A stretch of DNA of 64,000 nucleotides from Bradyrhizobium canariense (GCF_018130465.1 NZ_JAFCKJ010000016.1:62001-126000), one strand, 5' to 3'. Positions 27,939 through 36,360 are shown, counted from the first letter of the stretch. The notes: a model not told the origin generated them from the letters alone. Made by a program: numbers and translations.

Positions 27939-27961
27939 CAGGCTTGGCCGTTCGGGAGGTA

Positions 27962-29446
27962 TCAGACGGCCAAATTCATCCAGACAGCCTTGGGTTCGGT
28001 GAAATTGTCGAGCGCGGCGGTGCCGTGCTCGCGGCCGAGGCCGGAGTCGCGCTCGCCGCCCCAGGGCAGGCGCACGTCGGTATAGCCATAGGTGTTCATC
28101 CAGACCGTGCCCGCGCGCGCCCGCTTGGCGAAGCGCTGCAGCTTGCCGATGTCGCGGCTCCAGACGCCGGCGGCGAGGCTGTAAGCCGTGCCGTTGGCAA
28201 TCCGCAAAGCGTCGGCCTCGTCCTTGAACTTGATGACGCTGACGACGGGGCCAAAAATCTCCTCCTGCGAGATCCGCATCTCGTGCGCGACATCGGCGAA
28301 CACGGTGGGGCTGATGAAGTAGCCGCGATCACCGACCTTCTCGCCACCGGTGACGAGGGTCGCGCCCTCCTTCCGACCGATGTCGACATAGTCGAGGATC
28401 GACTTCATCTGCTTCTCGGAGATGACGGGACCGAGCACCGTCTTGCGGTCGAGCGGGTCGCCGATCCTGAGCGACTTTGCGCGCGCCGCCAGCCGCTCGA
28501 CGACCTCGTCATAGGCCTTCTCCTGCACCAGCACGCGGGAGCCTGCCGAGCACACCTGGCCCGCATTGAAGAAGATGCCGGAGGCCGCAGCCCTGGACGC
28601 CGCTTCGAGATCGGCATCGTCGAAAATGACGTTGGCCGACTTGCCGCCGAGCTCGAGCGAGACGCGCTTGAAGTTGCTGGCAGCGCCCTTCATGATTCCA
28701 CGGCCTACACCGGGCGAACCGGTGAAGGTGACCTTGTCGACGTCAGGGTGATTGACCAGCGCGTCGCCGACGACGCGGCCGGGGCCAGTGACGACGTTGA
28801 AGACGCCCGCCGGCAGGCCAGCCTCAAGCGCGAGTTCGGCGATGCGCAGTGCCGACAGCGAGGTCAGCTCGGCCGGCTTCATCACGATGGTGCAGCCGCA
28901 GGCCAGCGCCGGCGCGAGCTTCCACATCCCGATCATCAGCGGGAAATTCCAGGGCACGATCGCCGCGACCACGCCGACCGGCTCGCGCACGGTGTAGGTC
29001 AGGGCATCATCGCGCACGGGCACGACGTCGCCGCTGATCTTGTCGGCCCAACCGGCGTAGTAGATCAGCGTGTCGACGGCGGCCGGAAAATCCTGCCGCG
29101 ATGTCGCAGCAATCGGCTTGCCCGCATCAATCGACTCGAGTTCGATGATCTCGTCGGCATTGGCCTTTAGCAGATCTGCCCAGCGCAGCAGGATCAGGCC
29201 GCGCTCGGACGCCCGCATCGTGCGCCAGGGGCCTTCGAAGGCCCGGCGCGCGGCCGCGACCGCATGGTCGACATCGGCCTCGTTACCTTCGGCGACGATG
29301 GCGATGACCTGCCCGGTGGCGGGATTGAGCGATTTGAAGGTGCGCCCGGAGCTCGGGGGGACGCGGCGGCCATCGATCAGCAGATGCTGCGGCCGGGACA
29401 TGAACTCGGTGGCTGGCGAATGCGCAAAGTCATATGCAATAGACAT
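27962..29446 (-). CDS. NAD(P)+-dependent aldehyde dehydrogenase
   Basis: A 494-residue member of the ALDH superfamily, which oxidises aldehydes to acids. VPWNFPLMIGMWKLAPALA holds the catalytic Asn. FTGSPGVGRGI is the cofactor fold, LELGGKSANVIFDDADL holds the general-base Glu, and GQVCSAGSRVLVQ holds the catalytic Cys. EEIFGPVVSVIKF is the conserved C-terminal motif. It resembles betaine-aldehyde or phenylacetaldehyde dehydrogenases, but the substrate cannot be fixed. Of two adjacent ATGs, 29446 has the better spacing from AAGGA. It is divergent from a ModE-like regulator, with a perfect operator-like palindrome between them. Confidence 0.92.
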   Translation of the reverse strand: MSIAYDFAHSPATEFMSRPQHLLIDGRRVPPSSGRTFKSLNPATGQVIAIVAEGNEADVDHAVAAARRAFEGPWRTMRASERGLILLRWADLLKANADEIIELESIDAGKPIAATSRQDFPAAVDTLIYYAGWADKISGDVVPVRDDALTYTVREPVGVVAAIVPWNFPLMIGMWKLAPALACGCTIVMKPAELTSLSALRIAELALEAGLPAGVFNVVTGPGRVVGDALVNHPDVDKVTFTGSPGVGRGIMKGAASNFKRVSLELGGKSANVIFDDADLEAASRAAASGIFFNAGQVCSAGSRVLVQEKAYDEVVERLAARAKSLRIGDPLDRKTVLGPVISEKQMKSILDYVDIGRKEGATLVTGGEKVGDRGYFISPTVFADVAHEMRISQEEIFGPVVSVIKFKDEADALRIANGTAYSLAAGVWSRDIGKLQRFAKRARAGTVWMNTYGYTDVRLPWGGERDSGLGREHGTAALDNFTEPKAVWMNLAV

Positions 29447-29460
29447 CATATTTCCTTCAG

Positions 29461-29476
29461 TTCTGGTATACCAGAA
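29461..29476. promoter_or_regulatory. perfect 16-bp palindrome, probable operator
   Basis: TTCTGGTATACCAGAA is fully self-complementary. The core TGGTATACCA is typical of GntR-family (FadR/VanR subfamily) operators. It lies 14 nt upstream of the aldehyde dehydrogenase ATG and 83 nt from the divergent regulator. No GntR/FCD gene is next to it, so either the ModE-like neighbour or an unlinked regulator would bind. Confidence 0.65.
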
Positions 29477-29559
29477 TAGGCGCCTATAGGCCGGAGTAAA
29501 TATGATATGGATTGCAAATGGACAGCCACCATATGAAGGACAGTTCATAAGGAGGATCA

Positions 29560-30642
29560 ATGCTTCAGATCGAGATCGAGGTCGTCTGGCGGTTTCGCCG
29601 CGAGGGCAATCCGCGCACCGCCATCATCATGCTCGGCGTCCTCAACGAGATCCGGAGGACCGGGAAGATCACCAGCGCGGCCAGGGACGCGCACCTCTCC
29701 TATCGCCACGTCTGGAATCTGATCGAGCAATGGTCGGAGTTCTTTGGCACGCCGCTGGTCGAAACCCAGCGCGGCAAGGGCTCAAAACTCACACCGTTCG
29801 GCGAGCGACTGGTGTGGGCGGGCGAGCGCATGCAGGCCCGGCTCGGACCTCAGCTTGAGAATCTGGCGCAGGAACTGGCGAGCGAGATCAAGCCATTCCT
29901 CGAGCAACGCCCGACGGTGATCCGCGTTCATGCCAGCCACGGCTTTGCTGTTGCAAAACTACGCGAATTCCTCGACCGTGAGCCCGGCATCGGCGTCGAT
30001 CTGCGCTATGTCAGCAATCAGCATTCGCTGGTTTCGCTGGCGCAAGGGGCCTGCGACCTCTCCGGCCTGCATCTGCCGCACGGTGCGCTGCGGGCCCAGG
30101 GCATCAAGGCGGCGCGCGAATGGCTCGATCCACGCGAGGATCGCATCATCAGCTTCGTCACACGCGAAATGGGATTGATGGTCGCGCGCGGCAATCCGCT
30201 GCGCATCGCTTCGCTTGATGATCTCACCGGACCAAAAGTCCGCTTCGTCAACCGCGACCACGATTCCGGCACGCGGCTTTTGTTCGACCAACTGCTTGCG
30301 GCAAACGGAATTGACGAGAGCCGCATCAACGGCGCGCAGCAGATCGAATTCACCCACGCCGCGGTCGCAGCCTATGTCGCGAGCGGCATGGCTGATGCGA
30401 GCTTCGGCGTCGAGGCGGCCGCCCGGCATTTCGGCCTCGATTTCATCCGCCTCCTCACCGAGGATTATTTCTTCGTCTGCAAGCGCGCGTTCCTGGACAC
30501 CGGGCCGATGCAGCGCATTCTCGAGATCATCCGCAGCGCCGATTTTCGCGCGGCCGTCGCCACCCTGCCCGGCTATGTGCCGTCGGACACGGGCACTGTC
30601 ACCGGCGTGAAGGCGTTTCTGGAGATGCACGCCGTGCGATGA
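29560..30642 (+). CDS. transcriptional regulator: ModE-like HTH plus molybdate-binding-like (PBP_like) domain
   Basis: A 360-residue one-component regulator. Residues 1-110 are a ModE/LysR-type winged helix (ITSAARDAHLSYRHVWNLIEQW, then GSKLTPFGERLV). Residues 120-355 are a periplasmic-binding-protein fold like COG1910 (PBP_like). Its motifs are LHLPHG, MVARGNPLRI, VRFVNRDHDSGTRLLFDQLL and ASGMADASFGVEAAARHFGLDF. Such proteins sense molybdate, tungstate or another small ligand. The ATG has an ideal AAGGAGG 5 nt upstream. Divergent from the aldehyde dehydrogenase, which it may control; that link is inference. Confidence 0.88.
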   Translation: MLQIEIEVVWRFRREGNPRTAIIMLGVLNEIRRTGKITSAARDAHLSYRHVWNLIEQWSEFFGTPLVETQRGKGSKLTPFGERLVWAGERMQARLGPQLENLAQELASEIKPFLEQRPTVIRVHASHGFAVAKLREFLDREPGIGVDLRYVSNQHSLVSLAQGACDLSGLHLPHGALRAQGIKAAREWLDPREDRIISFVTREMGLMVARGNPLRIASLDDLTGPKVRFVNRDHDSGTRLLFDQLLAANGIDESRINGAQQIEFTHAAVAAYVASGMADASFGVEAAARHFGLDFIRLLTEDYFFVCKRAFLDTGPMQRILEIIRSADFRAAVATLPGYVPSDTGTVTGVKAFLEMHAVR

Positions 30643-30671
30643 TGCCGAAGGATGCCGTCACTCCGCGCCGG

Positions 30672-31253
30672 TCAGATCGCCGGCTCGTCCTTCAGTGCCG
30701 ACATGACCTGCTCGCCCTGCGCGGTCAGGCGATACGTCACCAGCGGACGGCTCGACGGCGGTTTTCGCGCGAGCTCGACGATGTAGCCGCGCACCATCAG
30801 GGCTTCGAAGCTGCCGTAGTAGCCGAACATGCTGATCTGGTTCTGTCTGAGCAGCTTGAACTCGCGCAAGAGACGTATCTCGTTACCCGATAGCAGCGAC
30901 CGGCGCACGCGCTGAACGAACCGCGCGCGCTGCTCGAACCAGGCATGGTCCGGCAGTTCGTGCGAAGTCGGTGCCGGGGCCCGCTCGCAGGGACGCGCGT
31001 CCTGCGCAATCTCGACCGTAACCTGCGGCAGGTACGGCATGCTGCTGCTGACAACCGCGTCCTTCACGCCGTCGAGCAACGCGAGCGGCCAACGTCGCTT
31101 GTTGTCCACGATGACCGGCGGCGGGACGACGTTGTCGCGCACCAACTGCTCGAAGCGGCCGGCGGTCACCCCAACATAGGCAGCGGCGCGACGGCGATCG
31201 ACCAGCCGGACGTCCCGCACGACCTCGGGCTCGCAAACAATGTTCTCGTCCAC
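30672..31253 (-). CDS. putative DNA-binding protein with two helix-turn-helix-like segments
   Basis: About 193 residues from a GTG at 31253 (VDENIVCEPEV), which has GGGGA upstream; the frame stays open to 31484, so the start is uncertain. Residues ~15-75 (DRRRAAAYVGVTAGRFEQLVRDNVVPPP) resemble a MerR/excisionase-type recognition helix with a following WPLALLDGV. Residues ~110-190 (EIRLLREFKLLRQNQIS...VTYRLTAQGEQVMSAL) look like a winged helix of the MarR/PadR kind. It is divergent from a LysR gene with ~158 nt between. No family assigned; a regulator is the best guess. Confidence 0.6.
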   Translation of the reverse strand: MDENIVCEPEVVRDVRLVDRRRAAAYVGVTAGRFEQLVRDNVVPPPVIVDNKRRWPLALLDGVKDAVVSSSMPYLPQVTVEIAQDARPCERAPAPTSHELPDHAWFEQRARFVQRVRRSLLSGNEIRLLREFKLLRQNQISMFGYYGSFEALMVRGYIVELARKPPSSRPLVTYRLTAQGEQVMSALKDEPAI

Positions 31254-31368
31254 CCCGGATCCCCTGGCGCCTCGTTGCGCATGGCATGGCGGTCCGGCGG
31301 GACCGGCCAACCCGGCGGCGAACCTAGGTGGGAGGAGCGCGCTCGAAAAGCACAGAATTTCGTACATG

Positions 31369-31396
31369 TTGATGCCGTTTCGGCAACAGCTATAGT
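31369..31396 (+). promoter_or_regulatory. probable sigma-70-type promoter of the LysR gene with overlapping inverted repeat
   Basis: TTGATG (31369-31374), 16 nt, TATAGT (31391-31396), 15 nt before the LysR ATG at 31412. Between the boxes is TGCCGtttCGGCA (31373-31385), a short dyad that could be a LysR autoregulatory site. The short distance to the ATG means a short or near-absent leader. Confidence 0.5.
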
Positions 31397-31411
31397 CCGG
31401 CCGGGGGTCCC

Positions 31412-32350
31412 ATGCGATTTCACTCACCGGCCATTCAGTACTTCCACGCCGTCCGCCGCACCGGCTCGATCCGGGCCGCGGCACGCGTGCTGAACGTTGC
31501 CTCGTCGGCCGTAAGCCGCCAGATTATCAAGCTTGAACAAGAGGTTGGGTCACCGTTGTTCGAGCGCTCGGCGCGCGGCCTGACGCTGACGACGGTCGGC
31601 GAGATGCTGGCCCGGCACGTCATGAACGTGCTCCAGGACCTCGACCGCTTCCGCTCGGACGTCGCGTCTCTGTCGGGGGCGTGGCACGGCACCGTCAGCA
31701 TCGCCTGTATCGAGTCGCTCACGGAGTCGGTGCTGCCGGACCTGATCGCCTCCCATCGCGGCCGGGCCAGGCGTGTCAGCTTCACCACCGAGGTGAAGGG
31801 ATCGTCCGATGTGCTGGAGGCTCTGAGCCGCGGCGAGGCCGACATCGGCATCGCCATGGCGCTGCGGCATCCGCCGGACCTGCGCCAGGTCGCCTTGAAA
31901 AGGTTTCGCCTTGGTGCGGTCGTGGCGCACGATCATCCACTGGCGCGCCGCAAGACGGTCACGCTGCCCCAATGTCTCGCCTTTCCCGTCATCCACGCGC
32001 TGCCGGAGCTGTCGATCTATCATCTGCTCCAGCCGCTGATCGCGCAGCTCTCCGAGACGCCGGAGCCGGCCATCCAGGCCAACTCGATCGACCTGATGCG
32101 CGAGCTCGCCGCGCGCGGAGTCGGCGTCGCCTTCCAGACCCAGCTCGGCATCGGCAGGCTGTCACGCGACAGCCGGCTCGTCTTCCTGCCGCTCGACAAT
32201 GCCGGCAGCCCGGTATGGTCCGACCTCGGCATCTACGTTCGCGCCGAGCGCACCCTGCCCGCCTACACGGAATCCTTCCTCCAGGAGCTGGTGCGCGAAT
32301 TGGGCGAGCGCGAGCGGCGGGAAAGCGCGGCCTATCCGCAAGTTGCGTGA
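31412..32350 (+). CDS. LysR-family transcriptional regulator
   Basis: A 312-residue LysR regulator. The N-terminal winged helix is AIQYFHAVRRTGSIRAAARV...SSAVSRQIIKLEQEVGSPLFERSARG. The ligand domain follows from ~90 (VSIACIESLTESVLPDLIA). RGVGVAFQTQLGIGRLSRDSRL is the usual C-terminal ligand-pocket segment. Its target is unknown; typical partners would be the divergent gene at 30672. It is the first of several regulators in this accessory region and is followed after 93 nt by an AraC gene on the same strand. Confidence 0.93.
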   Translation: MRFHSPAIQYFHAVRRTGSIRAAARVLNVASSAVSRQIIKLEQEVGSPLFERSARGLTLTTVGEMLARHVMNVLQDLDRFRSDVASLSGAWHGTVSIACIESLTESVLPDLIASHRGRARRVSFTTEVKGSSDVLEALSRGEADIGIAMALRHPPDLRQVALKRFRLGAVVAHDHPLARRKTVTLPQCLAFPVIHALPELSIYHLLQPLIAQLSETPEPAIQANSIDLMRELAARGVGVAFQTQLGIGRLSRDSRLVFLPLDNAGSPVWSDLGIYVRAERTLPAYTESFLQELVRELGERERRESAAYPQVA

Positions 32351-32443
32351 TCAAGCGTCGCAGTAGTTTCCCGGGATAGGGCCGATGGTCGGCCATCTGA
32401 TACCCTTTGTATTTGCGGCCCATCCCTCACGCCAGGATCCCAA

Positions 32444-33391
32444 ATGCCGCTAGCTCGGCTGAAGCCTTCGCGAGTCCTCGGTATCGAGCGTTTCTCGGAC
32501 TTCGGCGAATTTCGCGCCAACGAGGTGCTCGGCCTCGGCACCAGCACGCCGCTCCGTCCGCGGGAATTCTCGCTGTCGCGCGCCATCCTGCCGCTTCAGG
32601 ACGGGCTCTTGGTGCTCCAACGCTCCTTTGCGCGGCTATTTGAGGCCGAGATCGGTACGGACAACGGCGTCGGCCTCGTTGTCCCCCTCACCTTTCATTC
32701 CATAGCCAATGGCCGCGAGGTCGATAGTTCAACGATTGCCGTCATGCGCGGCAAAGCCCCCGTAACCGCGATCGAGCATCATCCCAACACTTACCTGATG
32801 CTGCGCTTCAACTCGGACATGCGTCATCGCGGCTGGACGGATTTCGACACGGGCCTCGTCTATGTTCGCGCGCAGGACGATCCGATGGCGCGCTTGCGGG
32901 CCGCCATCCTGGAGATGTTCTCGCTGGCCTCGGCGTGCAACGATCCCCGGCAGTTCGAGGCGCTCAACCGACCCATCCAGGAGACGCTGCTCGCCTGCCT
33001 CGACGACGCCCTGGCGCCGGCAGGCGGGCTGGCCGCGCGACGCGGATCGTTCGCCAAGCACCGCAAGCTGGTCGCGCGCCTCGACGAAATGGTCATGTGG
33101 TCCGGCAGCAAGGCGCTCTACAGTGACGACCTCGCCTCTGCGCTTGGCGTGTCCGTGCGCACGCTCCAGACCGCCACGCAGGCGGTGCACGGCGTGAGCC
33201 TGCACCACTATCTGCGTCTCAAGCGGCTGTGGTCCACCCGCATCCAGCTCATGGTCGGAAGCGACGGCATGAGCGTCAAGGCCGCGGCACTCGGCAACGG
33301 CTTCTGGCACCTTGGTGACTTCTCGCGCGGCTACAGATTGGCGTTCGGCGAGACACCCTCCGAGACGCTGGCGCGGGGCCGGCGTCCCTGA
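32444..33391 (+). CDS. AraC-family transcriptional regulator
   Basis: A 315-residue regulator. The C-terminal ~100 residues form the double HTH of the AraC family: SDDLASALGVSVRTLQTATQ, then GVSLHHYLRLKRL and the second HTH around SVKAAALGNGFWHLGDFSRG with GYRLAFGETPSETL. The N-terminal ~200 residues are a ligand/dimer domain of the AraC_binding_2 kind (VGIERFSDFGE.../REFSLSRAILPLQDGLLVLQ). Signal and targets are unknown. ATG at 32444 has AGGA 6 nt upstream. No catabolic operon follows directly, so it may act elsewhere. Confidence 0.9.
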   Translation: MPLARLKPSRVLGIERFSDFGEFRANEVLGLGTSTPLRPREFSLSRAILPLQDGLLVLQRSFARLFEAEIGTDNGVGLVVPLTFHSIANGREVDSSTIAVMRGKAPVTAIEHHPNTYLMLRFNSDMRHRGWTDFDTGLVYVRAQDDPMARLRAAILEMFSLASACNDPRQFEALNRPIQETLLACLDDALAPAGGLAARRGSFAKHRKLVARLDEMVMWSGSKALYSDDLASALGVSVRTLQTATQAVHGVSLHHYLRLKRLWSTRIQLMVGSDGMSVKAAALGNGFWHLGDFSRGYRLAFGETPSETLARGRRP

Positions 33392-33420
33392 GCGCAGCCT
33401 TCGGCCTTTGAGAGCCACGC

Positions 33421-34005
33421 TCAGCCGTGGCCGGCTCCCTTGCGCTGGCCGCTCTCGCTGAGGCGGTCGACCCAGGCGATGCCGATCGCGGAGACGATGA
33501 AGGTCAGGTGGATCAGCACCTGCCACATCACGCCGCTCTCGGTGAAATTGCTGCGCGTCGTGCCGAGATTGCCCGCCTCGATGAAGGTCCTGAGCAGCGA
33601 GATCGAGGAGATGCCGATGATCGCCATCGCAAGCTTGATCTTGAGCACGCTGGCATTGACGTGGCTGAGCCATTCCGGCTCGTCCGGATGACCGCTCAGA
33701 TTCAGGCGCGAGACGAAGGTCTCGTAGCCGCCGACGATCACCATGATCAGAAGGTTTGAGATCATCACGACGTCGATCAGCCCGAGCACGACCAGCATGA
33801 TCTGCTGCTCGCTGGCGTCGAACGAGTGGACGACCAGATGCCAGAGCTCCTTCAGGAACAGCAGCACATAGACGGCTTGCGCGATGATGAGGCCGACATA
33901 GAGCGGTACCTGCAGCCACCGCGAGCCAAAGATGACCTGCGCAAACAGGCCGATCGGCGGAGGCGGCACAGGCGCCACCGAAGGTGCTTTGGGTTCGGAC
34001 GTCAT
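33421..34005 (-). CDS. YqhA-family (UPF0114, TIGR00645) inner-membrane protein
   Basis: A 194-residue membrane protein with about four helices. Family motifs are IFGSRWLQVPLYVGLIIAQ, MLVVLGLIDVVMISNLLIMV, GGYETFVSRL and AMAIIGISSISLLRTFIEA, ending IHLTFIVSAIGIAWVDRL. E. coli YqhA is uncharacterised. It lies 33 nt downstream of the TerC gene on the same strand, so it may belong to the TerB / membrane protein / TerC transcription unit. The ATG at 34005 has GGAG 6 nt upstream. Confidence 0.88.
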   Translation of the reverse strand: MTSEPKAPSVAPVPPPPIGLFAQVIFGSRWLQVPLYVGLIIAQAVYVLLFLKELWHLVVHSFDASEQQIMLVVLGLIDVVMISNLLIMVIVGGYETFVSRLNLSGHPDEPEWLSHVNASVLKIKLAMAIIGISSISLLRTFIEAGNLGTTRSNFTESGVMWQVLIHLTFIVSAIGIAWVDRLSESGQRKGAGHG

Positions 34006-34038
34006 TGATCGCTCCGGATGATAGACAGGCGCGTTGCC

Positions 34039-34677
34039 TTAGAGACTCGCGATCACAGGCGCGAGCTCGAGCGACCCGCGATAGATCATCTCGAAGGCGA
34101 CGTAAACGATGATGGCGAGGCCGACATAACCGATCCAGCGCTGCTTCTGGAGCACGCGGCCGAGCAAATCGGCGGCAACGCCCATCAGAGCGACAGACAA
34201 TAACAGGCCGAAGGCGAGGATGTAGGGATGCTCGCGCGCGGCGCCCGCGACCGCGAGCACATTGTCGAGCGACATCGAGACGTCGGCGGCGACGATCTGC
34301 ACGGCCGCCTGTCTGAAGGTCTTGCGCGGGGCAGGAGCAGCGCTCCCGCCGCCGCCATGGCTGAACGCGAGCTCGTTCGCATGCGCGGCCTGCTCGCGCA
34401 GCTCCCGCCACATCTTCCAGCAGACCCAGAGCAGCAGCACGCCGCCGGCGAGCAAGAGGCCGATCACTTGCAGAAGCTGGGTCGCGACGCCGGCAAAGAC
34501 GATGCGCAATGCGGTGGCGGCAATGATGCCGACGACGATGGCACGCCGGCGCTGCTCGGCCGGCAGGCCGGCTGCGGCAAGACCGATGACGACGGCGTTG
34601 TCGCCGGCGAGCACGAGGTCGATCAGGACGACCTGAAGAAGCGCGGTCAGCGCATCGGTGGTGATGAATTCAGTCAT
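34039..34677 (-). CDS. TerC-family integral membrane protein
   Basis: A 212-residue TerC (YjbE-type) membrane protein. VVLIDLVLAGDNAVVIGLAA (the conserved DxxxAxDN) is in the first helix. A second copy of the motif is AADVSMSLDNVLAVAGAA, and further helices give seven in all. Family members are linked to metal-ion (Mn2+/Ca2+) efflux and tellurite resistance. The ATG overlaps the stop of the upstream small gene (ATGA). With TerB upstream this forms a Ter-type module. Confidence 0.9.
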   Translation of the reverse strand: MTEFITTDALTALLQVVLIDLVLAGDNAVVIGLAAAGLPAEQRRRAIVVGIIAATALRIVFAGVATQLLQVIGLLLAGGVLLLWVCWKMWRELREQAAHANELAFSHGGGGSAAPAPRKTFRQAAVQIVAADVSMSLDNVLAVAGAAREHPYILAFGLLLSVALMGVAADLLGRVLQKQRWIGYVGLAIIVYVAFEMIYRGSLELAPVIASL

Positions 34678-35036
34678 GATTGATCATTTTTCGGTGCGGA
34701 CGGATCGAGCCATTGCGGCTTCTTCCGCTCGACCCAATCCAGGACCTTGGCGCGCGAGGATCGCAACGCGGACACGTCCTCTGCGAGCAAAGCGAGGCCG
34801 AGCGGCAGCATCCAGACGCCGAGCACCGGCAGGAAGGAGAGCACGCCGCCGACAATGAGCAGCGCGCCCGAAGGGATTCTCACCCAGCGGCTGGACGGCT
34901 TGAGCAGATAGGTGACAGTGTCGCCCATGCGCGGCGGCAAGCGACGGACAAGCTTGTCGAGGCGCGGATCGCCGCCGGCCATCTGGCCGGCAGCGCCCGC
35001 AGTCCCTGTCGTATCCTCGTCCGAAGCTGCGCTCAT
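34674..35036 (-). CDS. small membrane protein in the Ter operon, unknown function
   Basis: A 120-residue protein. A hydrophilic N-terminus (~55 residues, with LDKLVRRLPPRMGDTVTYLL) is followed by two hydrophobic segments (IPSGALLIVGGVLSFLPVLG and VWMLPLGLALLAEDV). A basic tail RSSRAKVLDWVERKKPQWLD ends it. ATG at 35036 has GGAG 5 nt upstream and lies 2 nt after the TerB stop; a GTG at 35042 overlapping that stop is an alternative. Its stop overlaps the TerC start. Placement between TerB and TerC suggests it is part of that complex. Confidence 0.75.
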   Translation of the reverse strand: MSAASDEDTTGTAGAAGQMAGGDPRLDKLVRRLPPRMGDTVTYLLKPSSRWVRIPSGALLIVGGVLSFLPVLGVWMLPLGLALLAEDVSALRSSRAKVLDWVERKKPQWLDPSAPKNDQS

Positions 35037-35038
35037 GC

Positions 35039-35512
35039 TCACTCCACTGCGGCTGTGCGCTGTTCGGCGCGCACTGCGCCGGGCGCCACCGGCTTTGCGC
35101 GCGGCAGCACCAGCGTCAGCAGGCGCAACAGCTTGATCGCCTGCACTTCATGGGGATGCACGTCCTCGTCCGCCGCTGCGACGCGCTCCGACAGTTCCAT
35201 CAGGTGAGACGACAGCGGCAGGTCCGAAACCGGTCGCAGATGGTCGATCACCACATTGGCGAAATCCGGTTCCTCGAGGCGTTCGGCAAGCTCGTCGAAC
35301 ATCGCGTAGAGCCGGTCCTCCGGGATGTGCGGCGCCAGCTTGCGATCCCGGATAAACCGGACGACCTCGTCGCGTTCGACCGGCGAAACCTGCCGGTCGG
35401 CGACGGCAACCAGCGCGCCGACGATCACCAGCGCCACCGCAGCCTGCTCGTTCAGGCTGGACGGCTCGGTGATCTCGATTTCGATCGGATTTGAATGCTT
35501 GGCGTCAGGCAT
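35039..35512 (-). CDS. TerB-family tellurite-resistance-type protein
   Basis: A 157-residue all-helical protein of the TerB/DjlA-like fold. EQAAVALVIVGALVAVADRQVSPVERDEVVRFI is the conserved first half with the acidic helix that binds divalent metal. HLMELSERVAAADEDVHPHEVQAIKLLRLL is the matching second half. It normally works with TerC at the membrane in metal or envelope stress. ATG at 35512 (MPDAKHS) with GGGAG 6 nt upstream; an earlier in-frame start at 35545 is less likely. It is the promoter-proximal gene of TerB / small membrane protein / TerC, with YqhA following. Confidence 0.88.
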   Translation of the reverse strand: MPDAKHSNPIEIEITEPSSLNEQAAVALVIVGALVAVADRQVSPVERDEVVRFIRDRKLAPHIPEDRLYAMFDELAERLEEPDFANVVIDHLRPVSDLPLSSHLMELSERVAAADEDVHPHEVQAIKLLRLLTLVLPRAKPVAPGAVRAEQRTAAVE

Positions 35513-35814
35513 CGTAGCTCCCTTAATCTTGCGAAATGACCGCACGGAGCAGCGATGGGGACGATTGAGTCGGAGAGGCTCTCAAGAAGACCCGACGATC
35601 GGCCGATCCATCGCATTCGCGCGGGACAGGTCATCCGACATCACGAGGTTTTGCCGACAACGTCGGCTTCCTCGCCAGAGGGGCCCGGATTCTTGTTCCT
35701 TCCACAAATAAAGATGGGCCTGTCGGAATCAAGGCGATGAGACTGCGACCAGCCGCCGCATCGGGTTCCGTGTTGGTCCATTTGGCACACGCACCGTCGT
35801 TGCGACGGAGCGTG
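35513..35814. other. intergenic region upstream of the Ter operon
   Basis: About 302 nt between the start of the TerB gene and the stop of the NTF2-like gene, both on the minus strand. It should hold the TerB promoter. The only structure I see is a short dyad GCCGACaacGTCGGC (35653-35667). Short open frames here overlap both strands and show no ribosome sites. Confidence 0.5.
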
Positions 35815-36195
35815 TTACCCCACCCGCTCGACAAGATGCGCCCGCGAGGACGACGGCTCGAACCTGTCGCCGAAATACTGCGTCTCGTGCGCCACCAGGC
35901 CGTCGCGGAACTCCATGATGCTCACGACGTAAGACGGCACCCCGTCATAGGTCAGCACGAATTCGCTCACCCAGAGATCGTTGCCGCCGACGATTCGCCG
36001 AACCGTGAAGCGCTTCTTGTTCGGCTGCACGAAGCGGCTCTCCTGGATGTTTCTGCGACCGCGGATGCGCTCGCCGGATTGCGGATAGTCGAGCACCGCG
36101 TCCTCGCGATAGATGTCGTGCTCGGCCTCGAAATCGTTCGCGTCCGAAGCGTCCCAATGGCGCCGGAGCGCGGCCAGCTTGCCCTGATCATCCAT
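35815..36195 (-). CDS. NTF2-like / SnoaL-fold family protein
   Basis: A 126-residue cone-shaped alpha+beta fold protein. FEAEHDIYREDAVLDYPQSGERIRGRRNI is the SnoaL-like core, with its Tyr-Asp pair, and IMEFRDGLVAHETQYFGDRFE is the C-terminal strand pair. Family members are isomerases, hydratases or binding proteins; the substrate cannot be told. ATG at 36195 with GGGAG 6 nt upstream. Divergent from the MOSC fusion gene, 165 nt apart. Confidence 0.85.
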   Translation of the reverse strand: MDDQGKLAALRRHWDASDANDFEAEHDIYREDAVLDYPQSGERIRGRRNIQESRFVQPNKKRFTVRRIVGGNDLWVSEFVLTYDGVPSYVVSIMEFRDGLVAHETQYFGDRFEPSSSRAHLVERVG

Positions 36196-36360
36196 CGTGA
36201 TCTCCCGTCTTTGCCGACTGCATTACGCCATCTCAGATTGGCGTGCAGGCAGCCGGTGACAAGGCGTGCTCGCAACGTCTAACAACGACTAACGAGCCAA
36301 AAACCTGGTCCGGATGCAAGGATGACGGCAGAGCCGCGCAATCACGATCGGGAACACGCA

